From: Desulfatibacillum aliphaticivorans DSM 15576
Lineage (GTDB): Bacteria; Desulfobacterota; Desulfobacteria; Desulfobacterales; Desulfatibacillaceae
Assembly (NCBI RefSeq): GCF_000429905.1
Contig: NZ_KE386983.1
Coordinates: forward strand, 77,943-106,230
DNA length: 28,288 bases
Direction: 5' to 3'
The notes beneath the pieces were generated by a model. It saw only the letters and a program-made list of their open reading frames with translations. It was not told where the DNA came from and did not search any database. Positions 15,909 to 23,779 of the stretch are shown here, piece by piece (the first letter of the stretch is position 1; every line of letters begins with the position of its first letter). The position numbers and the translations under genes are program-made.

Positions 15909-17387
15909 TTAAAGGCATAATCCCTTTCCATTTTGTGAATTATTTTGATCCGTCAAAGCCCACAAGCCCGCCTCGGTCCCCAAAGACCAGAAAAGCTCCT
16001 CCAGGCAGGTTTTGGCTGTGGCGCAGGCGATTTTGTGCGTGTACGCCCGCACTTGTTGGGAAGCCAGGGCCTTTCCCTCCGTCCCGATGTATCCGATGGG
16101 GCAGCCGCCCCCGCAAAGATACCGGTACGCACATTCCCTGCACTGGGGCCTGGCATCCACGTCGATGATTTTCGCCATGTTTTTGAGCACATCCAGGCGC
16201 GGAAAGTCGTCTTTTATAATGTCTCCGGTCTCGTATGCCGGGTTATTGACCAGGTAGATGCAGGAAAAAATTTTTCCGCTCACGCTGATCACCGGGGTGC
16301 AACCCCTGGGGGCTCCGCAGTTCAGGGTGTTGCGATAGCCCGGAACCAGACGCCGGGAGAATTCGCTGAAGGGAAACAGGTTCTCCACCGGCCAGATTTG
16401 GGAATGGTATACCTCGCGCAATCCCTGGGCGTAGATTCGCGGGTCCGGGCGCATGGCCCGTTCAAACACGCTTCCGTCCGAGTCCACCGCGTTCAGGGGA
16501 ACATAAGCGCAGGCCGAGCCGCCGAGATTTTTATGCACACGGGCCGTCTCGACCATGAGCTCCTGATTGCGGCTGACCACCGTGGTTCTGAGCGCAATGT
16601 TGATTCCGGCGCCGGCGACTTTTTCAATATGACGCGCCGTAAAAGCAAAGCTGCCGCCCCCGCCCCGCAAAGGCCGCAGGGCGTTATGAATATCCTCGGG
16701 GCCGTCCACGTCCACCAGCACGGTCATGGCGTAATCCTTGGCCCGGCTGATGAAGTCATCAGGCAGGATGCTCAGGTTGGTGGTGATGTGGTAATGAAAG
16801 TTGATCTCCGGGAATTTGAGCTTAAGCGAGTTTTCGCAATGCTCCATGACCTCCACGGCCAAAGGCCAGTTGAGCAAAGGCTCTCCCCCGAAAAACACCA
16901 GGTTCAAAAATCCGCCGGGGCTCAGGCTGGACGCAAAGGTCTCCACGGCCTGGAATGCGGTTTCCCGGGACATCATGGGATCGCCCGGGCCGTGATAGGT
17001 TTCCCGGCCGTTCAGGCAGTACACGCAGGCCTGGTTGCAGGCCTGGGACAAAAGCAGGTAGACGTTTAATTCCGTCCTGAAAAGGTCCCGGCCCGGACGG
17101 CACGCCTCGCAGCAGGCGGTCTTGCAATCCTCCTGGCCGTCCTCCACAATCAAATGATGCCGCACAAAGAAATCGAACAAGTCCCAGGGGCAGAGGTTTT
17201 CCTGCGGGCAGAAAAACGGCTCGTTTTGTTTTAGCTTATCCAGGATCTGGATGACTTCGGAGCCGCCCATGGGAAAATAGGCGGGATTGACGTTCTGCGG
17301 GTTGAAAAAAATGCGTTCGCTTCCCCTGGACAGGGTTTCAATGCGGGGCGCCACGCGCCATGCGCGGCCGGTGTAATCCAGATTCAT
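15909..17387 (-). CDS. Radical SAM/SPASM-domain peptide or protein maturase
   Basis: 492 residues. An N-terminal region (about 1-85) looks like a PqqD/RRE-type or partner-recognition domain, followed by an extra cysteine group (Cys88, 92, 93, 96). The radical SAM core opens with CNQACVYC (Cys117, 121, 124), which binds the 4Fe-4S cluster and SAM, and has the GGEP motif at 167-170. The C-terminal SPASM region has Cys357, Cys363, SGKIFSC (Cys376) and CRECAYRYLCGGGC (Cys416, 419, 425, 429), then Cys455, enough for two auxiliary clusters. SPASM enzymes such as the SCIFF maturase and QhpD form thioether or C-C links in peptides and proteins. Two cysteine-tailed LRV proteins follow, the first with no gap, making them the obvious substrates. 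The substrate link is inference from context. Confidence 0.9.
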   Translation of the reverse strand: MNLDYTGRAWRVAPRIETLSRGSERIFFNPQNVNPAYFPMGGSEVIQILDKLKQNEPFFCPQENLCPWDLFDFFVRHHLIVEDGQEDCKTACCEACRPGRDLFRTELNVYLLLSQACNQACVYCLNGRETYHGPGDPMMSRETAFQAVETFASSLSPGGFLNLVFFGGEPLLNWPLAVEVMEHCENSLKLKFPEINFHYHITTNLSILPDDFISRAKDYAMTVLVDVDGPEDIHNALRPLRGGGGSFAFTARHIEKVAGAGINIALRTTVVSRNQELMVETARVHKNLGGSACAYVPLNAVDSDGSVFERAMRPDPRIYAQGLREVYHSQIWPVENLFPFSEFSRRLVPGYRNTLNCGAPRGCTPVISVSGKIFSCIYLVNNPAYETGDIIKDDFPRLDVLKNMAKIIDVDARPQCRECAYRYLCGGGCPIGYIGTEGKALASQQVRAYTHKIACATAKTCLEELFWSLGTEAGLWALTDQNNSQNGKGLCL

Positions 17388-17432
17388 GAGGACTGCAAAC
17401 CTATCTATATTATCAGAAATTTAAGGTAGTTG

Positions 17433-17451
17433 ATCTTGTTAAAATCAAGAT
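17433..17451. promoter_or_regulatory. Inverted repeat upstream of the rSAM operon (possible operator)
   Basis: ATCTTG and CAAGAT flank TTAAAAT, about 46-64 bases before the radical SAM ATG. The size fits a dimeric repressor or activator site, or a small mRNA stem. No candidate binding protein is adjacent. Confidence 0.35.
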
Positions 17452-17622
17452 GGTTTAACTGACAATATACCCAAAGCCTGATTGCTTCAAGTGAATATCA
17501 TGTTAACGAAAGGCATGGGAATGACCTGGGATTCTAAACCCGCTCCCGTGCTTTGCGTGAGAAGCATTATATAAGTATTTGAAATCATATTGGTTGGTGT
17601 GGTTGCCTTTGCGGGTTAAGGA

Positions 17623-17709
17623 CGCTGGATCCCCGTTTCCGCCATTGCATCATGGTGATTGCAAAACTGCCGCAATCACCATGCCTTCATGGCTGCACGG
17701 GGATGACGG
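17623..17709 (-). repeat. Dispersed palindromic repeat, copy B, with a perfect 12-pair inner hairpin
   Basis: On the minus strand it starts CCGTCATCCCCG and ends CGGGGATCCAGCG, matching copy A at 13975-14034. The inner stem CATGGTGATTGC with GCAATCACCATG (17651-17662 and 17672-17683) is perfect, with a nine-base loop. The inner sequence differs from copy A, so the ends are conserved and the centre varies. It may also act as the terminator region for the synthetase gene, but no T-run is seen. Confidence 0.65.
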
Positions 17710-17751
17710 AGAACTGAGGCTTTAGCAGTCAAAAAGGAAGGCCCCGGTTTT

Positions 17752-19929
17752 CTATTTGTTTTTTGCGTGAAAATCGTAATAAGCCGTCACCTTGGCCATG
17801 GCGTTAATGCCCCGGGCCATGCCTTCGTATACGGGAATGCCCGCGTCCAGGAGGATTTTTTCCATCACGGGCGCCCAACTGCGTATTTTTTCCGAAGGCA
17901 TGTATTGCCTCCAGGTGGCGATAAACGGCTTGCCGCCCAGATGCTTGACGCCTTCTTCCGCCACGTACCGCGTGAGGGTCTCAATGTACCCGCCGCCTTC
18001 CTCCTTGTTGAAGAGCCAATCCAGGGGAATGGACATAAGGACGTTGTCGATTTCGTCGCTTTCGGCCATGAGTTTGAAAATTTTGCCCATGACGTCAAAG
18101 TCAAAATAGGCGATCATGGCGTCGATGGGGTTGCGGATGATGGTGCCTGCCGGAGGGATGATCTCCCGCAATTTACCCAGCAAGTCCTCGGAGAAATCAG
18201 GCAGCGCCAAATTCAGCTTGGCGCAGTTGTCCGCCACAGACACCCCGGCGCCGCCTCCGTAACCCAAAACGGCCGTTCTCGGCCCTTTGGTTTCGGGCAA
18301 ATAATGGAAAGCCATGGCGACTTCGGCCAGTTCCTCCACGGACTCCATCAGCACACAGCCGGTCTGGCGGAAAAAGGAATGCCAGATTTTGGGGCCGCCC
18401 GCCAAGGCGCCGGTATGGGAGGACACGGCCTGAGCGCCGGTTTCGCTCAAGCCGCCTTTATAAATAAGAATGGGCTTTTTCTTGTTGGTTTTCTCGGCCA
18501 GTTTTAGAAAACGGCGGCCGTTCTTCAGGCCTTCCAGATACATGGTTATGATTTCGGTCTCGTCGTCCCCGGCCAGATAATCCAGAAAATCCGCGCTTTC
18601 CACGGTCAGGGCGTTGCCGTAGCTCACCACCTTGTTAAATCCGATGCCGTACCGGCCTGTGGCGTAATGGGTGATCTCCTGGGCGTTGCCTCCGCTTTGG
18701 CTGATGAGCGCGATGGGGCCGGATTTTTTTGAGGCCATCTGCCACGTGAGCATGCGTCTGTTGGGCACGTAAAAGCCCATGCAATTGGGGCCGATAACCC
18801 GCAATCCCCCCTCCACTGCAATTTGCTTCATTTCCTTTTGCAGACGGACGCCTTCCTCCTCGCCCGATTCCTTGAAACCCGCGGTGAATATGTGCACGGC
18901 TTTATTGCCCGTGGCCACGCATTCCCGCAGAACTCCCGGAACCACCCGGGCGGGCACGGAAACAATCACAAGATCCACTTTTTCAGGCAAGGCGGTGAGG
19001 TTGGGGTAGGCTTTGTGACCGTAAATTTCATCCAGTTTGGGATTGATGGGGTACAGCCTGCCCTTGAAGCCAAACAGATGCATGCACCCGAACATGCCGG
19101 CGAACCCGCTGATGTTCGGCTTGGTTGCCCCGACAACGGCCACGGACTCCGCATTGAACGCCCTATGCAAGGCCTGGCGGGTTTCCTGTATCCATTGCTC
19201 CTGTTCTTCTTCGCTTAAAGCCGGGCCGATGGGTGCGTCGGCGTTTTCGCCCAGAACCACCAGGGCGTCCACGGCCTTGACCTTGCCGTCCGGCGTGACG
19301 ATCAAGGGGTTGATGTCCACCTCCTTGATCTCCGGATGCTCCAGGCCAAGCCGGGCCAAGCCTAAAAGCGTTTGTTTCAAGGCGTCCCGATCCGCCTTTT
19401 CTTCGCCGCGAAAAGCGCCCAGGAGCTTGCTGCTTTTGATCTCGTCCAGCATGACCTCCGCCTGCGTTTCCGAAAAAGGAGCAATACGAAATGTCGCGTC
19501 GCCCAAGGCTTCCGTAAACACGCCGCCCAGGCCGAACATCACGGTAGGGCCGAACTGAGGGTCCCGGACCAAGCCTGCCGCGAACTCCCTTTTTCCTTCC
19601 ACCAGGGGCTGGATCAGGCAGCCTTCCCAGTCCTCGCCGGCGGCTTCCTTGATCTGCCTATACGCCTGGATGACCTCAAAATCCGACCGCAGATTGACCT
19701 TCACCAAGCCCCTTTCGGTTTTGTGCGTCAACCTGGCGCCATGGCCTTTCAACACCACAGGAAAGCCTATCTTTTGAGCCTGGGACGCGGCATCATCCTC
19801 TTCCGTGACTATGGCCTCCTCCACCACGGGAATGCCGTAAGCGCTCAGCAAAATCTTGGATTCCGCCTCGGTCAGGGAGGCTCTTTCTTCCTTTTTTACG
19901 CAATCAAGCAGTTCGGCGACGTTTAACAT
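17752..19929 (-). CDS. ADP-forming acetyl/acyl-CoA synthetase, single chain
   Basis: 725 residues. The ATP-grasp domain comes first (about 15-228, with FPVVLKGHGARLTHKTERGL and EVDINPLIV). A CoA-binding Rossmann domain follows (about 256-350, SVAVVGATKPN and YPINPKLDEIYG), then the CoA-ligase domain (about 400-570), with the phosphorylated histidine His505 in VSSHTGALAGG. Enzymes of this family interconvert acyl-CoA, ADP and phosphate with acid, CoA and ATP, either harvesting ATP from acyl-CoA or activating acids. The order here is beta-like then alpha-like; many fused members have the reverse order. No acetyltransferase domain is attached. It lies 38 bases after a TetR gene and probably shares its promoter. 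The acyl substrate is unknown. Confidence 0.9.
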   Translation of the reverse strand: MLNVAELLDCVKKEERASLTEAESKILLSAYGIPVVEEAIVTEEDDAASQAQKIGFPVVLKGHGARLTHKTERGLVKVNLRSDFEVIQAYRQIKEAAGEDWEGCLIQPLVEGKREFAAGLVRDPQFGPTVMFGLGGVFTEALGDATFRIAPFSETQAEVMLDEIKSSKLLGAFRGEEKADRDALKQTLLGLARLGLEHPEIKEVDINPLIVTPDGKVKAVDALVVLGENADAPIGPALSEEEQEQWIQETRQALHRAFNAESVAVVGATKPNISGFAGMFGCMHLFGFKGRLYPINPKLDEIYGHKAYPNLTALPEKVDLVIVSVPARVVPGVLRECVATGNKAVHIFTAGFKESGEEEGVRLQKEMKQIAVEGGLRVIGPNCMGFYVPNRRMLTWQMASKKSGPIALISQSGGNAQEITHYATGRYGIGFNKVVSYGNALTVESADFLDYLAGDDETEIITMYLEGLKNGRRFLKLAEKTNKKKPILIYKGGLSETGAQAVSSHTGALAGGPKIWHSFFRQTGCVLMESVEELAEVAMAFHYLPETKGPRTAVLGYGGGAGVSVADNCAKLNLALPDFSEDLLGKLREIIPPAGTIIRNPIDAMIAYFDFDVMGKIFKLMAESDEIDNVLMSIPLDWLFNKEEGGGYIETLTRYVAEEGVKHLGGKPFIATWRQYMPSEKIRSWAPVMEKILLDAGIPVYEGMARGINAMAKVTAYYDFHAKNK

Positions 19930-19967
19930 AATCTCTCTTGGTTCTCCTGTCTTACTTAGAAAGGCGA

Positions 19968-20639
19968 CTATTCCAAGCGCGTGAGCGCTTCGGTGATAAG
20001 CTGCTGGGCGAGCCCCAGGGTTCCGATTTTTAGCTTGTGGTTGTTTTCTTCGTCATTCTTGCAATCTTCCAACTGAACCACGCCCACAACCAAGCCCCAG
20101 ATGATATCCGCCAGCGCGTAGACGTCCACCTTTTTCAAAAGGCCCATTTCCATGCCCTGGGTCAGCATGCTGCGGCATAATATGACGTTGTTTCGGCCTT
20201 TTTCATCCAAGGCGGAGCGGATTTCCGGTTTAAAGTCCCCCAAAAGATCCTTTTGCTGGAACAATTGCAGCACCCGAAAAGTCTCCGGGCTGGACTCGTA
20301 AGCATTGTAATAGGCGTGGAAAATTCCCAAAACCAGGTCCCGGCCGTCCTGGATTTTTCCTGAATTCAGGTTCTTTTCCAGTTTTTTCAGGTGAACCCGG
20401 ATTTCAGCGATCAACGGCAGAATGAGGCTGAGGATGAGGTCGTCCTTGCTCTTGAAATAAAGATATATGGTGGGTTTGGTGATTTCCGCCGCCATGGCGA
20501 TTTCGTCCATGGTGGATTTTAAATATCCCTTGGACGCAAAAACCGTCCGGGCCGCGTCCAGGATGCTCTGGATGCGTTGCTGCTTTTCCCGCTCCTTGCG
20601 TTGGCGGCAGATGGATTTGTGTTGGTTTTGCTTGTCCAT
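19968..20639 (-). CDS. TetR/AcrR-family regulator of the acyl-CoA synthetase operon
   Basis: 223 residues. AAGGAAG six bases before the ATG supports the start. The N-terminal HTH at about 20-68 is clear: ILDAARTVFASKGYLKSTMD, EIAMAAEITKPTIYLYF, then KSKDDL. The rest is the helical ligand domain. A perfect palindrome, TTAACCATTGGTTAA, lies 33 bases upstream of the start, just after the candidate -10, so autorepression together with the downstream synthetase is likely. By analogy with other TetR regulators of fatty-acid genes, the ligand may be an acyl-CoA; this is inference. Confidence 0.92.
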   Translation of the reverse strand: MDKQNQHKSICRQRKEREKQQRIQSILDAARTVFASKGYLKSTMDEIAMAAEITKPTIYLYFKSKDDLILSLILPLIAEIRVHLKKLEKNLNSGKIQDGRDLVLGIFHAYYNAYESSPETFRVLQLFQQKDLLGDFKPEIRSALDEKGRNNVILCRSMLTQGMEMGLLKKVDVYALADIIWGLVVGVVQLEDCKNDEENNHKLKIGTLGLAQQLITEALTRLE

Positions 20640-20672
20640 GGACGGCTTCCTTAATTGGCTGACTTGCTTCCG

Positions 20673-20687
20673 TTAACCATTGGTTAA
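20673..20687. promoter_or_regulatory. Palindromic operator for the TetR regulator
   Basis: TTAACCATTGGTTAA is a perfect seven-base inverted repeat around one T. Its place between the likely -10 and the TetR ATG is where a repressor would block transcription. Confidence 0.65.
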
Positions 20688-20689
20688 GT

Positions 20690-20718
20690 ACATTACTGAT
20701 AGTAAAGTTTCCTGTCAA
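20690..20718 (-). promoter_or_regulatory. Candidate promoter of the TetR-acyl-CoA synthetase operon
   Basis: The minus strand has a perfect TTGACA, a 17-base spacer and TAATGT (weak -10), directly followed by the palindromic operator. The -10 is poor, so the exact start site is uncertain. Confidence 0.45.
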
Positions 20719-21145
20719 TGGGTAATTAATACGGGTGTGAAAAATAATCAAAAACGAATATACGGGCCTGGGATTTGAAGTTGGGAAAGGCCGGTGGGTG
20801 TAGAGCATAGGTGGTATGAGCGTTTTGTGAATTCCGGAAGGGCGTTTTTTTGAAGTCTATTTGATTTCAGATGGTTATATATGCATTCCCACGCGCAGCA
20901 TGGGAACGAGAAGCCGGGTGGGCAAGGGTTGCGGAAACAATGCCGCCGCCCCCCCGTGGGCGCCCCCTTTTGTCGGGCGCCCCAGGCAGCGTTGTTTGCC
21001 GCCTGGGTTCGTTAGAACTCAAGGCGCGACCGGAAAAAATTGTAGAAACCGGGGAAGTCCGGCGGGCGAAAATGCTTTTTGGAACCGCTTATATGCAGTC
21101 GCGCGGTCTCCGCTCAGGTAGCAGCGGGGTTCCCGCGCATATAAC
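20719..21145. other. Repeat-rich non-coding region
   Basis: About 430 bases between the TetR promoter and the end of the M19 peptidase gene. It contains two GGGCGCCC palindromes (20958-20965 and 20975-20982), a CCCAGGC/GCCTGGG inverted repeat next to them (starting 20980 and ending about 21006), and a REP-like element at 20884-20908. I see no convincing gene; the short open frames here lack ribosome-binding sites and family features. Confidence 0.55.
20884..20908. repeat. REP-like palindromic repeat
   Basis: CATTCCCACGCGCAGCATGGGAACG is an imperfect palindrome (CATTCCCA with TGGGAACG). Similar CGTTCCCACGC-type palindromes occur as dispersed repeats in many proteobacterial genomes. Only one copy is in this window. 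Confidence 0.45.
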
Positions 21146-22336
21146 CTAATCCGGCAGATTTTCCATGAGAAAGCGGACGGAGTTGCCGCCCATGACCTTG
21201 GCGATTTCGGCGTCGGTAAAGCCATTGTCCATCATGGTCTGGGTGAGGATGGCCAGTTCGGACGCGTCAAACCGGGTGGTCACGCTGCCGTCGTAATCCG
21301 AGCCCAAGGCCACATGATCCACGCCGACCAGGTCAATGGCGTATCGGATGGATTTGACCACGCCTTCCGGGGTAGTGTCGCACACGGCGTCCCAATATCC
21401 GATGCCGATGATTCCGCCTTTGTCGGCGATTTTCTTCATGAGCGCGTCCTGGAAATTGCGCTTCTTGGGACAGACGCCGTAAATGCCGGTATGGGAGACC
21501 ACCACGGGTCGGGTCGCCATTGCCAGGACGTCTTCAGCGACCTGGGGCGAGGAGTGGGCCAGGTCGATGATCATGTTCAACTCTTCGCATTTTCGAACCA
21601 CGTCCCGGCCAAAGGGTGTGAGTCCGCTGCTGGACACCCCGTGCAAGGATCCCCCCACTTCGTTGTCAAAAAAATGAAGCAGGCCGATCATGCGGTATCC
21701 GGCGTCATAAAGCGCCTGGACGTTTTTCAGCTTGTTTTCCAGGGCGTGGCAACCCTCCAGGCCGATGAGACTGGCCGTGGGAGGCGTTTTATCGGCCGCC
21801 AGGGCGTCTTTACGAGCCGCCAAAGCCTTTTCCAGATCCTTTTTCGTGCGCACGATCATGACTTCTTCGGGCTTTTCAGCCTGGAAATCATGCAGCTTTT
21901 TGGCTTGGTACAAAGCCCGGGCCAAAAGGCTGTCGCGGGCTTCCTTGGGCCAGCCCTGAGCCCAGGCCAGCAAGGTGATGTTGTCCGATTCCCCGGTGTT
22001 GGAGTCGTAGTTCTGCCCGGAAGGGGATTTGGTGACCACCGTAAACATCTGAACGGAGACGTTGCCCTCCCGCAAACGGGGGAAGTCCACGTGTCCGTTG
22101 GAGGACCGCTTGAGCAGGTTCTTTTCCCATAAAAGAGCGTCGCAGTGCCAATCCATGACGGTCAGGGCGTTGTGCATCATTTGCGCATCCCGGCTGATCT
22201 CGTAAGGAGCGTGGGACTCCACCTTGTTCATCACCCTGCCCATGGCTCCTGTGCGCCCGGCGTAAACTGCGGCGGAGCATAGTACAACGGCCATAACAAG
22301 GACGGAAATCAACGTAATTTTGATAAGTTTCAGCAA
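21146..22336 (-). CDS. Exported membrane dipeptidase (peptidase family M19)
   Basis: 396 residues if started at the TTG at 22336, six bases after a strong AGGAGGG. The frame stays open to an ATG at 22444, but that would bury the signal sequence. Residues 1-27 are a signal peptide or anchor (LIKITLISVLVMAVVLCSAA). Zinc-site residues of the renal dipeptidase family are all present: His64 and Asp66 (MDWHCD), Glu194 (IGLEGCHAL), His261 (IDLAHSS), His282 (VVSHTG), and the catalytic-region Asp347 (LGSDYDG). It should cleave dipeptides in the periplasm or at the outer face of the membrane. It is divergent from the MetE-like operon; a functional link is not evident. Confidence 0.9.
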   Translation of the reverse strand: MLKLIKITLISVLVMAVVLCSAAVYAGRTGAMGRVMNKVESHAPYEISRDAQMMHNALTVMDWHCDALLWEKNLLKRSSNGHVDFPRLREGNVSVQMFTVVTKSPSGQNYDSNTGESDNITLLAWAQGWPKEARDSLLARALYQAKKLHDFQAEKPEEVMIVRTKKDLEKALAARKDALAADKTPPTASLIGLEGCHALENKLKNVQALYDAGYRMIGLLHFFDNEVGGSLHGVSSSGLTPFGRDVVRKCEELNMIIDLAHSSPQVAEDVLAMATRPVVVSHTGIYGVCPKKRNFQDALMKKIADKGGIIGIGYWDAVCDTTPEGVVKSIRYAIDLVGVDHVALGSDYDGSVTTRFDASELAILTQTMMDNGFTDAEIAKVMGGNSVRFLMENLPD

Positions 22337-22579
22337 TGCGAGCCCTCCTGTGGGATTGGAATTGCAGTGAATTTTCAGGGTTTTTTCAAGGCCTGGAAAA
22401 ATGACAAGCGCCCAAACAATGACGAAAACCGGACTGAAGGTCAAGCAAAGAATGGAGGGGCGCTGAAAAGGAGGGGCCGGCGTTTAATTTTCATCCTGGC
22501 TTTTCCTGGAATCGTTGCTATTGTATAAAAATACTCCGGCCTGGAAAGAGTTATTCCAACTGCTGTTCCGGCCCCGAAT

Positions 22580-22597
22580 ATTTACGTTCGTGTAAAT
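22580..22597. promoter_or_regulatory. Inverted repeat in the divergent promoter region (possible operator)
   Basis: ATTTAC and GTAAAT flank a six-base spacer, an 18-base site located 17 bases before the -35 of the MetE-like operon. It is well placed for an activator of that operon or a shared regulator with the divergent peptidase gene. Confidence 0.35.
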
Positions 22598-22614
22598 TAT
22601 CGGATGACAGCGCC

Positions 22615-22643
22615 TTGTAAGCGGGTTATGCTTGTGATAGAAT
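22615..22643 (+). promoter_or_regulatory. Candidate promoter of the MetE-like/MoxR/VWA operon
   Basis: TTGTAA, a 17-base spacer and TAGAAT, about 50 bases before the ATG at 22694. AGGAG precedes that ATG. The leader is too short for a known SAM riboswitch. Confidence 0.5.
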
Positions 22644-22693
22644 GATTGCTCGGTTTTTTACGAACCCAACCAACTATATAACCAGGAGAGAAT

Positions 22694-23779
22694 ATGGAAA
22701 AACCAACGCCATTCAAGCCAGGGTGTTTGCCGGCGTTAATCGGCAGCCTGCCTGTGAAGGACCACGAAGAGGCGGTGGATCTGGTGGCGGGGCACACCCC
22801 GGACGTCCCCATTTGGATACAACTCCCCATGTATCGCCAGGAAGGCATGCTGAACCAGTTTGTGCCGGGCGTTCCCGGTCTGGTGGACACGGGCGAAAAG
22901 GTGTACGTGGATACCAGCAGCCAGGAGTTCGAAGAAGGACTCATGGCTTTTTACGAAGAATACCTGGCCGTAACGGAAGCGGGCCTGCCCTTGGAGGAAT
23001 CCCGCTTCGCCATGAAGCCGGAGCACGCCCCCGGCTTTTTCGCGTTGAAAAACCGTTTGGAGACGGCCTGGCCCCAGGAGTTTTCGGCGATTAAAGGCCA
23101 GGTGACCGGCCCTTTTACTTTGGCGACCACGCTGATGGATCAGGACGGCCGGGCCGCTTTATACGACGATCGGCTGCGGGACGTGGTGGTGAAGATTCTG
23201 GCGCTCAAGGCCCGGTGGCAGGCCAAGGTGCTGGGCGCTTTCGGCAAGCAGGTGTTGATATTCCTTGACGAGCCGGCTCTCGCCGGATTCGGCTCCTCGG
23301 CCTTTTTAAGCGTGACCAAGGAGGACATCGCCGCCCTGTTTGAAGAGATCATGGAAGCCATCCACCAGGAAGGTGCCTTGGTGGGCGTGCACATTTGCGC
23401 CAACTCGGACTGGTCTCTTGTCCTGGACTCTCCGGCCGACATTGTGAGCTTTGACCAGTATGAAGTGTTTGAACAGTTCGTCATGTATAAAGATGATTTA
23501 AAGGCCTTTTTTGACGCCGGCAAGATCGTCGCCTGGGGAATCGTCCCCACCATTGACAAGGAACTTATTATGGGCGAGTTCGCCGAGTCCCTGGAGGCCA
23601 GATGGCAAACGGACATGAAACAGGTGGAAGCCCTGGGAATTGACCGGGCGACCCTGCTTTCCCAATCCCTCATAACCCCGTCCTGCGGCACGGGTTCTCT
23701 GGACCCGGAGGCTTCCCTCCGCGTGTTGGAACTCACCCAGGAAGTTTCCAACATGATTCGTTACAAGGAGCAACTTTAA
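22694..23779 (+). CDS. Cobalamin-independent methionine synthase-like (MetE C-terminal/UROD fold) protein
   Basis: 361 residues, about half the length of full MetE, so only the catalytic barrel is present. The opening GCLPALIGSLP and the segments IKGQVTGPFTLATTL and LIFLDEPALAGFG fit MetE-like or uroporphyrinogen-decarboxylase-fold methyltransferases. His233 and Cys235 (VGVHICANSDW) and Cys331 (LITPSCGTGSLD) match the His-x-Cys and distant Cys of the zinc site that binds the thiol acceptor. Short core-MetE proteins in anaerobes can take methyl groups from corrinoid proteins instead of methyl-folate. That role, or methylation of another thiol, is possible here. The next gene overlaps its stop by one base. 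Confidence 0.8.
   Translation: MEKPTPFKPGCLPALIGSLPVKDHEEAVDLVAGHTPDVPIWIQLPMYRQEGMLNQFVPGVPGLVDTGEKVYVDTSSQEFEEGLMAFYEEYLAVTEAGLPLEESRFAMKPEHAPGFFALKNRLETAWPQEFSAIKGQVTGPFTLATTLMDQDGRAALYDDRLRDVVVKILALKARWQAKVLGAFGKQVLIFLDEPALAGFGSSAFLSVTKEDIAALFEEIMEAIHQEGALVGVHICANSDWSLVLDSPADIVSFDQYEVFEQFVMYKDDLKAFFDAGKIVAWGIVPTIDKELIMGEFAESLEARWQTDMKQVEALGIDRATLLSQSLITPSCGTGSLDPEASLRVLELTQEVSNMIRYKEQL

Larger units (their letters stand above)
17388..17751. other. Intergenic region with likely control signals of the rSAM-LRV operon
   Basis: About 360 bases upstream of the radical SAM gene and downstream of the acyl-CoA synthetase. The part next to the rSAM gene is AT-rich and must carry its promoter; GATAAT on the minus strand near 17408-17413 is the best -10, but no good -35 is visible. 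An inverted repeat (17433-17451) and a dispersed repeat (17623-17709) are listed separately. No coding frame is convincing. Confidence 0.5.

Noticed and set aside
20861..21149. Short open frames in the repeat-rich region before the M19 gene
   Set aside because: They overlap palindromic repeats, overlap each other in two frames and lack ribosome-binding sites.
22560..22693. SAM or cobalamin riboswitch before the MetE-like gene
   Set aside because: The predicted transcript leader is only about 50 bases and shows none of the conserved boxes.
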